Below are positions 47,023-57,248 of a stretch of DNA of 64,000 bases, in pieces. The first letter of the stretch is position 1; each line of letters starts with the position of its first letter. The notes beneath the pieces are model-generated. The model ran no database searches, was not told the DNA's origin, and saw nothing but the letters and a program-made list of their open reading frames with translations. Source of the DNA: Pseudomonadales bacterium (lineage in GTDB: Bacteria > Pseudomonadota > Gammaproteobacteria > Pseudomonadales > Azotimanducaceae); contig JASMJM010000050.1 in the NCBI GenBank assembly GCA_030749725.1, positions 1 to 64,000 of the forward strand, written 5' to 3'. The position numbers and the translations under genes are program-made.

Positions 47023-49262
47023 AACCAGTTTCCGATGAGCAGAAATGGCGCCCAATCACTGGGATGCTCAAACACGGGATTGTTGATCAAGCTGATCTGA
47101 GCAGATTGCAGCGCCTTCGCCTTGCTCGACCCCTCGGTCGAAGCGTTTGCATAGAACGTATCGACCAGCTTCACAGTGGCGGCATCACTGATTTGCCAGA
47201 GAGTCGCCACCGCACTTCTTGCTCCCGCTTTAAGCGCTACTCCTGCAAGGCCGAGGGCAGCTCGGTTATCGCCCACTGCTGTTTCACAGGCACTCAAGAC
47301 TAACAACTCCAATGGGTCGCCGAGATATTTTCGGAATCCGATACTCTTTTCCAGGAGATTCATGGTGAGCTTGTCATCGTAAGCCAGCAGATAGGACTTC
47401 TGCGGGTTGCTGTCAAAGTGGCCGTGGGTGGCGATATGTATGATTGAATAGTCGTTCGATGACATCTCCCGGGTCACCACGTCCCGGACGAACTGACTAT
47501 CCTGCAGCACCTCAGCGCCATAGTTGGTCATCAGATTGCGGAGTTCGGCGGGCACGCCCGGCAGTCCACTGAACCCCTGCACGGCTTCCGAAATACCGCC
47601 GGCAAAAAGAGATGCCTCTTTAAACTCCAATCGCTTGGGAAGGGTTAGTTTCAGACCTGGCGTGGTCGCCACTGCATATTTCTCGACTAAAAAGCTGTCA
47701 CCATCGTAAAGGGCTGCGATAGGGATGGTTCGCAACACGCCATCAGGAACGAACAGCAGTGTCTTTACATCATTTTCCACGAGCAGATCCTCGAACTGCT
47801 CGATCAGGAGCGTGTACAGTTCCTCACCAATCTCCAGATACTCCTCGTCGCCCTGATCCAACTGCAGGTTGTCGCGAAATTCGTTAACCAGATCTTCAAA
47901 AGCGGCCACCTCTATGGGAGTTGTAAACTGATGGATGTTGGCACTCACGGATACCAGCATTTCGATACGGCCGGGCAGGATCACCGGATAGATGGTTGCC
48001 GTCGCCGCCTCGATCTGATCCAATTCCACCGATGTTTCCGGCAGCACACAGTCGTTCTGGAAATAGTCCTGCAACTCGGCTGATTTGGCCTGCTCCAGGA
48101 TGTTCTGAACATACCGGTAGCGCTCTTGGCGGGTCACCGGCGTCGCAAGGGTCCGTACTGTGTCGAGCAGGATATCCGACAGGCCGGTAAACAGCGGCTG
48201 GACCTTCTGATGGAATGTGTACGGTGAACCATCGATCAGATCCTAGCGTACATGTTCCAGTGTCTCGATCGCCTGCTGATAGCTCGTTACCGCATTTTCC
48301 CGTTCACCCAAGCTGTTCTGTATACGGCCGATCTGCCACTCCCACAGGTAGGCACTTTCGTAGGACTGGATCGAATTCGCATGGAACGCCGCTTCCCGGG
48401 AGATAGCCAGCGCTTCGCTATAGGACTTGTCATCTTCATACAGACGCGCCAGATAGCCCCTGGCGTAGGAGAGCAGTCTGGTATCCCGGTTCTGCCTGGC
48501 GATGTCGCCGGCTTCGATCAGATTGGCATAACCGCGCATCATCCAATCGGCTGAAAAGTCGAAGTACCAGTAGGCGGACCGATATAGATTTGCAGCTGAG
48601 ATCAGCAGCTCCGCTTTGGCACGGCTTGCCGGCAACTGGTCCAACACGGCGTGCAGTTGACTCAAGGAAGCAAAAAGGTTGTCCAGCTTGGCAACGGATA
48701 TCAGAACTCTGGACTGGTTAGCCAGCAACTTCGCCTGGAACAGCTGATCAGTCAGTTTTCCCGCTGTGGTTACACCCTCGGCGAAGAAGCTTGCAGATTC
48801 TGAAGTGTTGTTGAGGGCACCGTAGACCATGCCTAATTCGTTCAGCACCGATACTCGCATCCCTGACACCTCTGCAGAGGTGGCTTCGAGCACCGGCAGC
48901 AGGATGTTCAGCGCCTCGGCGTAGGAACCGAGGTCGTACAGCAGCGATCCCATCGCGATGCTGATCTCCTGCTGTCCGAGCGGTGACACCTGGCTTGAAT
49001 ACCGTTGAGCTTCCTCCAGCAGCGGCAGCGCTTTCCGTTTGAAACCCTTGTCCTGATATCGTCTGGAAAGATCGATCAGCGCACGCACTCTCTCCCCTGG
49101 TGCGGCATTAACGGAGTTGACGATTTTGTTGAGTGTGGCTTCACTGGAATCCTGCCCGCTTTCCTGTGCGGCACCTTCCTGCGCCGTACAAAACCCACCC
49201 AACGAGCCGGCAAAACACAGCAGCAATGACAGGTATACCTTTCTCGTTTGCACTCTCATCAT
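47019..49262 (-). pseudogene. TPR-CHAT (caspase-like peptidase) protein with one in-frame TAG
   Basis: A 747-codon exported protein: signal peptide (KVYLSLLLCFAGSLGGFCTA), about 300 residues of TPR (QEISIAMGSLLYDLGSYAEALNIL-type repeats), then a CHAT domain. The catalytic dyad is intact: His in IIHIATHGHF, Cys in LVLSACETAVG. A TAG at 48243-48245 (codon 340) interrupts it: AIETLEHVR-[TAG]-DLIDGSPYTFHQK, with the same frame on both sides. CAG (Gln) to TAG would explain it. TPR-CHAT proteins are commonly encoded next to TpsA/TpsB pairs, and here CHAT, TpsB and TpsA overlap or abut in that order, forming one transcription unit. Without readthrough the peptidase domain is not translated unless from an internal start. 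Confidence 0.85.
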
Positions 49263-49356
49263 CGAAGCAACTCAGCATGCCAGCCGTGAATATAGCATTT
49301 CTCTTACGGATTTGCAGACATTCACCGATGGGTGGTATCGCACCCTTTCGAACCCT

Positions 49357-50745
49357 TTACAGTTTCGTCATCAAGTAATGCCAGTAGCCGCTGGCTTTGA
49401 AAAACGATCTGCTGGACACCCGTTCATTCAGGCCATGTGCCCGAAAGTCGTCCGGACCATACAAGATTGCACCCACACCATAGGTGGGAATGCCGGCCTC
49501 ACGGGTGAGTTTTCCATCGGTGGCATAGGCAGCCATTATCGGCACCACCGGCAAATCGGGGTATTGGCTGCGAATGGATTCAGTCACCAGATCCATAACG
49601 TCGTCACGTACAGGGGACGACGGTCCAGCCGTTGGATTGCCCCTTACTACAACTGCTACGCCCTGATTGGCCACCGCTTTTTTCAGCATCGCAGTCGTAT
49701 CTGCCACGCTTTCACCTGGAAAGACCCGGCAGTTTACCGTGGCGTTCGCTGTTTGCGGCAGAGCATTTTCGGCATGTCCGGCATTCAGCATGGTAGCTAC
49801 ACAGGTAGTACGGGTCTGACCCATGGCACCTGAATTCCTCAGGATTTCGACCGCTTCCTGGTCATGAATGTTCTTGGCAAAGCGTCCCATGGCTGAGGCG
49901 ACCCTATCCCCCGGCGCTGCCAACTCAGCCTGCCTCTCAAACTGCAGCTTAGTAATATCGTTTAACTTCGCAGGCCAGTGAAAGGCCTCGAGGTTTTTAA
50001 GTGCCGTGGCCAATTCATAGATGGCGTTGTCCGCCCTCGGCGCAGAGCTGTGACCACCTCTGTTCTTGACGGTCAAGTCGAAGGTCATATAGTTCTTCTC
50101 GGCCATCTGTATCTGCATGCCAAGAGGGTTGCCGTTGGCATCCATACCGCCGTGGCCAGCATCGGAATTGAGTGCAAACTCGGCGTCGACCAGATCCCTG
50201 TGCTCCGTCACAAGGCTGGTAATCGCTTGCGCATCCGTCTCTTCATCCCCGGTAATGGCGATGATCAAATCACGTTTAGGGACAAAGCCCTGTTCCCTCA
50301 GGCGGATGAATGTGGCTGTTAGCAGCACCACACCAGCCTTGTTATCACCCGTTCCGCGTCCATAGAAGTATCCATCCTCCTCTATCAACGCATAAGGGTC
50401 TCGGAGCTAGTCCTCCGGCAGGGCATCGACGATGTCCATGTGGGCCATGAACAGCACCGGCTTTGTGTCGGTCTTGCCCTGGCCTCGATAACGAACGACC
50501 AGAGCTGCATTTTCATCCCCCATCGGCAGGTAGCGAACATCCTGTGCAGCAAAGCCGCCCGCCAGAAACCTGTCGCGAAGATACACAGCAAGTGGCCTTA
50601 CCTGATTGTGGCCTTGTGCCGATCGGTAGGCGATCACGTCCCGATACAGGTCGACCAGCTGCCGGTCATGATGGCTTGCGTTGTCTTGGGAAAGCGCTGT
50701 TCCGGTACACAACAGGATCAGCGCCGTTAGAATGACTCGGTACAT
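49357..50745 (-). pseudogene. exported M20 family metallopeptidase with one in-frame TAG
   Basis: A 462-codon M20/M28-fold zinc peptidase with signal peptide (VILTALILLCTGTALS). Metal-site regions are FMAHMDIVDALPED, the second-metal Asp in GRGTGDNKAGV, ITGDEETDAQA with catalytic Glu, and LNSDAGHGG. A TAG at 50407-50409 (codon 113) falls inside the most conserved stretch, DALPED-[TAG]-LRDPYAL, where the family has Trp; TGG to TAG explains it. The frame is unchanged. GAGGAG precedes ATG 50745. The peptidase would hydrolyse a small periplasmic peptide or amide. Ends in TAA. It lies upstream of the CHAT operon on the same strand. Confidence 0.85.
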
Positions 50746-50774
50746 GACAACTCCTCGGGCCGCCGCCGTTTGGG

Positions 50775-50821
50775 TTATCCGAAGTAAAGTCCACCGTCTA
50801 TCCGAAGTAGAGCCCACCATC
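50775..50821 (-). repeat. duplicated 3' end of the acyl-CoA dehydrogenase gene
   Basis: The last eight codons of the gene (DGGLYFG plus stop, 50798-50821) are followed, offset by 23 bases, by a second 24-base copy (50775-50798). It also reads DGGLYFG-stop in its own frame. The two copies differ at four positions, all third-codon positions (GAT/GAC, GGG/GGA, CTC/CTT, TAG/TAA). Confidence 0.85.
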
Positions 50822-52006
50822 GGTGTTGCGCAGCTTGTCCCTGGCTATAACCATGCGATGCACTTCTGAAGGCCCCTCGCCGATCCGCTTGACCCTGAGT
50901 TCCCGATACCAGCGTTCTAATGGCATCTCTTTGGCGACCCCCATGCCACCGAACATCTGGATGGCGCGGTCGACGACACGACCGGCCGTCTCAGTGCCGT
51001 ACAGCTTACAGATGGAAGCGTCCACCTTGACCGGCTCTCCAGCATCGACCCGGGACGCGGCATCGTAAACCAGCAGCCGCGATGCCCGCAGTTCCACTTC
51101 AGAATCCGCAATCATCCATTGAATCGCCTGTTTGCCGTCCAGCATGCCATCGCGCGTCGGGCGTTGCTTAACCCAGCCGCAGGCCATATCTAGAGCTTCC
51201 TGGGCGATGCCAATGCAACCGGCCGCATAGGGGATGCGGGCATCCACCAGCCAGCTCTGGGCGACGTTGAACCCCTCCCCCACTTTGCCCAACACGTTTT
51301 CAGCCGGTACCTCACAGTTGTCCAATAGGATTTCATAGGGTGAAAGTGCCCGTATGACCGGAATCTCGTTGAACGAAATTCCGGCAAAACCGGGCTCCAC
51401 GATGAATGCGGTAATCTGTGGCGGCTGCCCCTCTGCACCATCGTCGGTTCTGGCGAAGATGATGCCATAGGTGGCAGCTTTCGCCCCGGTAATCCACATC
51501 TTCCGACCATTCAGAATCCAGTTCTCACCCTTTTGCACCGCCCGGGTTTGGATGTTATTGCGTGGGTCGGATCCCCCTGTCGGTTCCGTTATGGCTACGA
51601 ACGCACCAGCCCTGCCCTCCACGGCTGGAATGCCGTACTTTTCGATCTGTTGTTCAGTTCCAGCCCAGATGATATTCGGCGGGCCGCCACCAAATGCGCC
51701 CAGGGCCGGCGCATAGGCTCCCAATCTGCACTTGGCGGATTCCTCGGCGATGATCACTCTGGCCATGGAACTGACCGGATTGCCGCCATATTCCTCCGGT
51801 ACGGTCAGACGGGTAAGTCCCATCTGTTCCGCAATGTCCCTCAGATGGCGGCGATCTTCGGGCATGCAACCAAGGGCATCGTGAGGCAGCTTGTCTTCGA
51901 TCGGCTTGACCTCTTCGCGCATAAATCGCCTGATCTGTTCCCTCAGCAAGATGAGTTCCTGAGGAAGCCTGATGCCGTAGTGGCTGGATTCGGTATTGGT
52001 CGCCAT
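50798..52006 (-). CDS. acyl-CoA dehydrogenase family protein
   Basis: A 402-residue flavoprotein that would insert a trans-2 double bond into an acyl-CoA and pass electrons to ETF. The N-terminal helical domain (LREQIRRFMREEVKPIEDK) is followed by the FAD/substrate strand region FVAITEPTGGSDPRNNIQTRA and KMWITGAKAATYGIIFAR. C-terminal IQMFGGMGVAKEMPLERWYR and the closing GEGPSEVHRMVIAR complete the fold. The catalytic Glu is not securely placed by eye, so the exact substrate class is open. The start at 52006 is the family start. It ends in TAG, followed by the duplicated 3' end described separately. Confidence 0.88.
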   Translation of the reverse strand: MATNTESSHYGIRLPQELILLREQIRRFMREEVKPIEDKLPHDALGCMPEDRRHLRDIAEQMGLTRLTVPEEYGGNPVSSMARVIIAEESAKCRLGAYAPALGAFGGGPPNIIWAGTEQQIEKYGIPAVEGRAGAFVAITEPTGGSDPRNNIQTRAVQKGENWILNGRKMWITGAKAATYGIIFARTDDGAEGQPPQITAFIVEPGFAGISFNEIPVIRALSPYEILLDNCEVPAENVLGKVGEGFNVAQSWLVDARIPYAAGCIGIAQEALDMACGWVKQRPTRDGMLDGKQAIQWMIADSEVELRASRLLVYDAASRVDAGEPVKVDASICKLYGTETAGRVVDRAIQMFGGMGVAKEMPLERWYRELRVKRIGEGPSEVHRMVIARDKLRNTDGGLYFG

Positions 52007-52302
52007 GAATAAGTCCTTGCTCGCGGTTTCTTTCCTTGCCGCTCATTTTCATGTAATCCTGAATGCTCCGTCAAGACCGTTCCCGGGGATGACCTCTTAA
52101 AATCGTGGTTTCAGTAGGGTAGTATGGCGGCGTTGATGTCCAACGACCGATCACGGCTCAAGCGAAGAGAGGCAGGCAGCCAATCGCTACGGGCTTTGAC
52201 GAGGGCCTTGTCTGCCGAGCACCAGTTCAGGCAATCGCGTTAGTCTCGTCAATTAATCCATATGACCGCTGCAAGGGAAAGCAAATTGAAGGGCGTAAAT
52301 TT

Positions 52303-52617
52303 GTGAAGAGTGTGTGCGCACTGATAACGGCATTGTTGAGTGCATCCGTCTGTGCCGACAAGACGGATGCGGATGACGATGCCGCGCGTATTTTCAGTGA
52401 AACGTGCGTGGCGTGTCACGGTGAAGGAGTACGTGGTGCGCCGAGGCCGGGGGTGAAAGCGGATTGGGAGCCTCGACTGAGCTATGGAATTGAGGAGTTG
52501 TATCTCAACGCTGCCGATGGCGTAGGCGCTAACATGCCACCGCGGGGCTTGTGCTTTGATTGCACCGACAGTCAGCTCCGAGCAGTGGTCGATTATATGG
52601 TGCGGGATCTAAAATGA
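52303..52617 (+). CDS. cytochrome c5-like monoheme protein
   Basis: A 104-residue small exported c-type cytochrome. The signal peptide is VCALITALLSASVCA. The single heme motif CVACH is at residues 35-39, the axial Met is likely in GANMPPRG, and the C-terminal CFDCTDSQLRAVVDYM has the Cys pair that makes the disulfide typical of cytochrome c5. It would shuttle electrons in the periplasm. The start is a GTG with AAGGG about 10 bases upstream. It stands alone; a partner enzyme is not obvious. Confidence 0.85.
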   Translation: MKSVCALITALLSASVCADKTDADDDAARIFSETCVACHGEGVRGAPRPGVKADWEPRLSYGIEELYLNAADGVGANMPPRGLCFDCTDSQLRAVVDYMVRDLK

Positions 52618-52639
52618 ACTGATTGGACGTCAGATCGCC

Positions 52640-52692
52640 GCGATCCGGTCGAGCGCGACCCGGTCGTTTGCGACCCGGTCGAGTGTCGACCC
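52640..52692 (+). repeat. 15-bp tandem repeat between cytochrome and sulfatase genes
   Basis: Units GCGATCCGGTCGAGC, GCGACCCGGTCGTTT and GCGACCCGGTCGAGT at 52640, 52655 and 52670, plus a partial fourth. The period is 15 and the units are locus-specific. Confidence 0.8.
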
Positions 52693-52724
52693 CAGTCAGC
52701 AGCTAGCCGGGAGGTAACCACGCT

Positions 52725-54215
52725 ATGCCAACCAGACCCAATATCCTCTACATATTCACCGATCAGATGCGTGGTGACGCACTGGGATCGCTGCCCGGTT
52801 CCCCGGTGATCTCACCCAATCTGGATGGCCTGTCCGATTCTGGGATCACGTTCACTCGATGCATCTCCAATTCGCCTCTGTGTGTTCCGGCACGGGTGTG
52901 TCTAATGACCGGACAACTGCCACGGGAGAATGGTATCTGGAGCAATCGCTCCGGGGGCGATGAACATGGACCCAGCCACGTACGCAATATTCGCGACGCG
53001 GGTTACAGTACTGCGGTCATCGGCAAGACCCATCTGTGGCGGCACAGCGCCAGCGGCAAGCGGGGATTACACGTCAAAGAGATGGACCATAACCTTGCGG
53101 CCTGGGGCTTCGACTACCGGTTGGAAGTCAACGACCCGATTGAAACGGCCTGGATGGGCTGCTACTACACGGATTACCTCGAGTCTAAAGGTCTGCTTGA
53201 AGCGCATCGACGTTACATGAAGGACTGGGTCCGCGATGCTTACTCCGGCGACGCCACCCCCTGGGACCAGCCACCGGCACCCGTGCCGGAATTCGATGAC
53301 ATCGACTCTTTTGTCGGTCGCAGCACAGTGGAGTGGCTGCAGAATTATGACAGCAACCAGCCTTTCTATCTGCAGGTGCAGTTTACCGGTCCCCACGACC
53401 CCTTTGATGCACCACAGCAGTACCGAGACCGTTATGATGCATCCCTGCTCGACGCGGGCATCAGTGACCTTCCCCAGCCGCCCATGTCACCGGTCGTCAA
53501 GCATCGACTGCAACAGAGCAGCGCCGTCGCTCACGCCACCGTGGAGCAACGTCAACTATGGCGTGTCGGCTACTACGCCAATATAACGTTGATCGATGAA
53601 TGGATCGGCAAGATTCTCGCTACGCTGGAAGGCACAGGCATGCTTGATAACACCTGGGTTATCTTTACGTCGGATCATGGTGAAATGCTGGGAGACCACG
53701 GTCTGTGGAGCAAGGCCAATTTCTACCAACAGTCCATTCACGTGCCCTGCATCCTGCGCCCGCCAAAAGGCAGTTTGAGGAACGGCGTGAGCGGCTGGCG
53801 AAGTTCAGCACTAATCGAGCAAGTCGATCTGCCGGTGACAATGCTCGATATTGCGGGAGGCGAAGCTCTGCAAGACTCGTTGGGGCAGTCGTTGCTGCCA
53901 TACGTAGACCTTGACCCCAACGATCCAAAAGCGTCGCAAGGTAAGCAGGCGGTGATATCGGAACTCTTTGGCGAGAGCACCATCTGTACGGACGATTACA
54001 AGCTAACGGTGCGCGTCGACGACGATCTGCCACGCCAATTATTCGATCTAAAGGACGATCCGAAAGAGCTCAGAAATGTAGTGGACGATGACAGTTACCG
54101 AAACAAAATTGCATCGTTAATCGCCGACCACTTGGCTCCCATTCGGTCGCGTATTAACGAAGAACAGCTGGCCGGCTACCGCGAATACATCCGGACCACC
54201 GGCAATCTCAACTAG
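52725..54215 (+). CDS. sulfatase (formylglycine-dependent, type I)
   Basis: A 496-residue alkaline-phosphatase-fold sulfatase. The N-terminal metal site is NILYIFTDQMRGDALG, and the formylglycine motif is CVPARVCLMTGQ, where the first Cys is converted by a maturase. FTSDHGEMLGDHGLWSK holds the further metal ligands. No signal peptide is visible, so the enzyme would act in the cytoplasm or be exported otherwise. The substrate (aryl sulfate, choline sulfate or a sulfated sugar) is undetermined; the motif set resembles choline-sulfatase-like and other S1 members. No FGE or anSME gene is nearby. It ends in TAG and is followed by a gap that holds only the glycyl-radical fragment. Confidence 0.88.
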   Translation: MPTRPNILYIFTDQMRGDALGSLPGSPVISPNLDGLSDSGITFTRCISNSPLCVPARVCLMTGQLPRENGIWSNRSGGDEHGPSHVRNIRDAGYSTAVIGKTHLWRHSASGKRGLHVKEMDHNLAAWGFDYRLEVNDPIETAWMGCYYTDYLESKGLLEAHRRYMKDWVRDAYSGDATPWDQPPAPVPEFDDIDSFVGRSTVEWLQNYDSNQPFYLQVQFTGPHDPFDAPQQYRDRYDASLLDAGISDLPQPPMSPVVKHRLQQSSAVAHATVEQRQLWRVGYYANITLIDEWIGKILATLEGTGMLDNTWVIFTSDHGEMLGDHGLWSKANFYQQSIHVPCILRPPKGSLRNGVSGWRSSALIEQVDLPVTMLDIAGGEALQDSLGQSLLPYVDLDPNDPKASQGKQAVISELFGESTICTDDYKLTVRVDDDLPRQLFDLKDDPKELRNVVDDDSYRNKIASLIADHLAPIRSRINEEQLAGYREYIRTTGNLN

Positions 54216-54382
54216 CCAGACGACACCCATCGTCAGCCACTGTTGTCACTCGCAGAGCCATTCTGTTCATAGATGATCCGCCACGTTTGTTTGTGCTACA
54301 CCACAAGCAGATTTGCACCCCTTTGTTAACCGATTAGAATTGACATCTCCCCGTGAAATGACTAGCGTTAAGCTTTGCCCAC

Positions 54383-54583
54383 ATGATAAGAACATTTGTC
54401 GATCAGAGAATATTTCACTTACAGCTCAACGTCGTCTCCTCAGACACCCTGAGAGCTGCACACAAAGAACCCGAGGAATATCGAGACCCGACGGTCACGG
54501 TAGACGGCTACAATGCCTGCTTTATGCAATTGGGCAAGCCGCTTAAGGACAGTATCATTGCCAGGACGGAGCACGGATTGTAA
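54383..54583 (+). pseudogene. isolated C-terminal glycyl-radical domain (66 codons)
   Basis: Reads MIRTFVDQRIFHLQLNVVSS, then EEYRDPTVTVDGYNACFMQL and ends DSIIARTEHGL. This is the C-terminus of a glycyl radical enzyme of the PflD/choline-lyase/HypD type, where the radical Gly sits in a V-x-G-Y-x-A loop. Only this domain is present: in-frame stops precede the ATG and no barrel is found upstream. In full enzymes the segment before is a (L)LRTF-GG-H-Q-N strand, matched here. It is either the remnant of a deleted enzyme or a stand-alone spare domain, analogous to GrcA of E. coli but much shorter. The Arg before V-x-G-Y is Thr here. No activase is nearby. Confidence 0.7.
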
Positions 54584-54819
54584 AGGATGGATAGCGAGTA
54601 CAGTGGCGCAGTATCGCTGCAGTAGGAACTGTTCGATCGCTAACCCCGTCGCCCAGTCCTCAAGCCGTTTCGCTTAGGCAGCGGGGCATTATTCCAGTTC
54701 AACAATCCAGTTGAGTGCTGAGAAGATGATGACTGCTCAGTTGCGGGCGCGTAGCCATACCACGGCTGTCAATATGCAAGACCAGGAGTATTAACATTGG
54801 AGATCAAGAGAGGTGCTAA

Positions 54820-55647
54820 ATGAGACTAGAAGGTAAAGTAGCCATCGTTACGGGAGCCGGTAAGGGAATCGGTCAGGGAATTGCCCACTGCATGGCCAAG
54901 GAAGGGGCTGACGTCATAATCAATTCGTTCCATGAAGAAACCGCGGCCGCAGTCGCCGATGAGGTCAGAGCATTGGGCCGCAAGTCATTGGCCATAGCGG
55001 CGGATGTCACGACGAAAGAAGGGGTGGGCAAAGTAGTCAAAGAGAGTCTGGACGCCTTTGGCAAGGTAGACATTCTGGTGAACAACTTTGGTGCCCATAC
55101 CGAAGCGTTCTATACCAGGGGCAGGCCGACATTTACCGATCAGGACATCGTCGAGTGGGATGATGACTATCAGTTCAACCTGAAGAGTCAGGTTCTGATG
55201 TGTCTGGAAATGGTGCCCCACTTCATAGAGCAAGAGAGCGGCAACATAATCAACATCTCATCCGTTGCCGGCCAGATACCCGTCCCGTCGCAGATGCCTT
55301 ACGGGGCGTTCAAGGCCGGTTCAATATACTTCACGCGCACCCTGGCTACGGAAATCGGCAAGCACAACATCAACGTTAACTGCGTTAACCCGGGCGGCAT
55401 TTACTCCGGCATGATGGAGAGGGGGCTGCAACGGGCAATCGATAACGATCCGAATTCGAAGGGCATGACGCCGAGGGAGTATTACGAAAAGAACATACAG
55501 CCCAACATCGCCAAGAACGCGCGTACGCCCATGAAGCGGGAACTGACTGCTGAGGACGTCGGACATGCATGTGTGTTTTTCGCTTCAGATGAAGCCAGGA
55601 ACATCACCGGTCAGTCCTTGACAGTTGATTGCGGTATGGTGATCTAA
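54820..55647 (+). CDS. SDR family oxidoreductase
   Basis: A 275-residue NAD(P)-dependent short-chain dehydrogenase. TGAGKGIGQG binds the cofactor, NNFGAHTEA stands for the NNAG motif, catalytic Ser is in NISSVAGQIP, and YGAFKAG carries Tyr and Lys. Its C-terminus TGQSLTVDCGMVI is classical. GAGGTG precedes the ATG by 5 bases. It is followed 80 bp later by a VOC-fold protein and then a flavin oxidoreductase on the same strand, suggesting a small catabolic operon acting on one cyclic or unsaturated substrate (inference). Confidence 0.85.
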   Translation: MRLEGKVAIVTGAGKGIGQGIAHCMAKEGADVIINSFHEETAAAVADEVRALGRKSLAIAADVTTKEGVGKVVKESLDAFGKVDILVNNFGAHTEAFYTRGRPTFTDQDIVEWDDDYQFNLKSQVLMCLEMVPHFIEQESGNIINISSVAGQIPVPSQMPYGAFKAGSIYFTRTLATEIGKHNINVNCVNPGGIYSGMMERGLQRAIDNDPNSKGMTPREYYEKNIQPNIAKNARTPMKRELTAEDVGHACVFFASDEARNITGQSLTVDCGMVI

Positions 55648-55726
55648 TAGTAGGAATTCAACGTTGGCCGTAACGGTGGGAACGGTCTTCACACTACAAA
55701 CTCAAAACTCGAAGGAGATAGACACA

Positions 55727-56122
55727 ATGGCAAACGAAGTAAGTTTGGATTCATTCGACCACGTAGGTATGGTGGTAAAGAATGCAGAAGCTACCGCGGA
55801 GTCCTGGACGAAGCTGCTGGGTGTAGGTCCCTGGCGATTCACACCGGGCGGTGCGGCTCTGAAGCTGGCCCACGCCAAGATGGGCGGGGTCATGTTCGAA
55901 TTGCTGGAACCTCAAGAGGGGCAGCCGTCGCTCTGGGCTGACTTCCTGGCCAGCAACGGCGAAGGACTGCATCATGTTTGCACCAAAGTTGCCGACGTGG
56001 AAGAAGCCACCAACAAACTTGAGGCGGATGGGGGTAAAGTCATGATCAAGATGTTTCCCCACATGTCCTACGTGAGCATCGGCGGACCTGGCAGCGTCAT
56101 CATGGAGCTATTGAAGACCTAG
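55727..56122 (+). CDS. VOC (glyoxalase/epimerase) superfamily protein
   Basis: A 131-residue single-unit vicinal-oxygen-chelate protein. FDHVGMVVKNAEATAESW is the first beta-alpha module with a metal His, MFELLEP has a Glu ligand, and GEGLHHVCTKVADVEEA has the second-module His. SVIMELLKT closes with the last Glu. The arrangement resembles methylmalonyl-CoA epimerase. GAAGGAG stands about 9 bases before the ATG at 55727. The reaction is unknown; the neighbours (SDR, old yellow enzyme) suggest an isomerisation or ring-opening step in a degradation route. Ends in TAG. Confidence 0.8.
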   Translation: MANEVSLDSFDHVGMVVKNAEATAESWTKLLGVGPWRFTPGGAALKLAHAKMGGVMFELLEPQEGQPSLWADFLASNGEGLHHVCTKVADVEEATNKLEADGGKVMIKMFPHMSYVSIGGPGSVIMELLKT

Positions 56123-56144
56123 GGATCTTCAGGAGAGGTCCGCG

Positions 56145-57242
<1,098 letters not shown>

Positions 57243-57248
57243 CGTTTC

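Noticed and set aside
47019-49262. Two separate genes (a TPR protein and a CHAT protein)
   Set aside because: The 35 codons between the TAG and the first ATG of the second part stay in frame and read as typical family sequence (DLIDGSPYTFHQK), so this is one interrupted gene.
36806-50745. Genome-wide reassignment of TAG to an amino acid, or pyrrolysine
   Set aside because: Many intact genes in the window end in TAG at the normal family end (gltA, Nudix, sulfatase, molybdoenzyme beta and gamma subunits). None of the interrupted genes is a methylamine methyltransferase, and no Pyl genes are visible.
54330-54382. Sigma-70 promoter (TTGACA) before the glycyl-radical fragment
   Set aside because: A TTGACA-like word is present, but no convincing -10 box lies 16-18 bases downstream.
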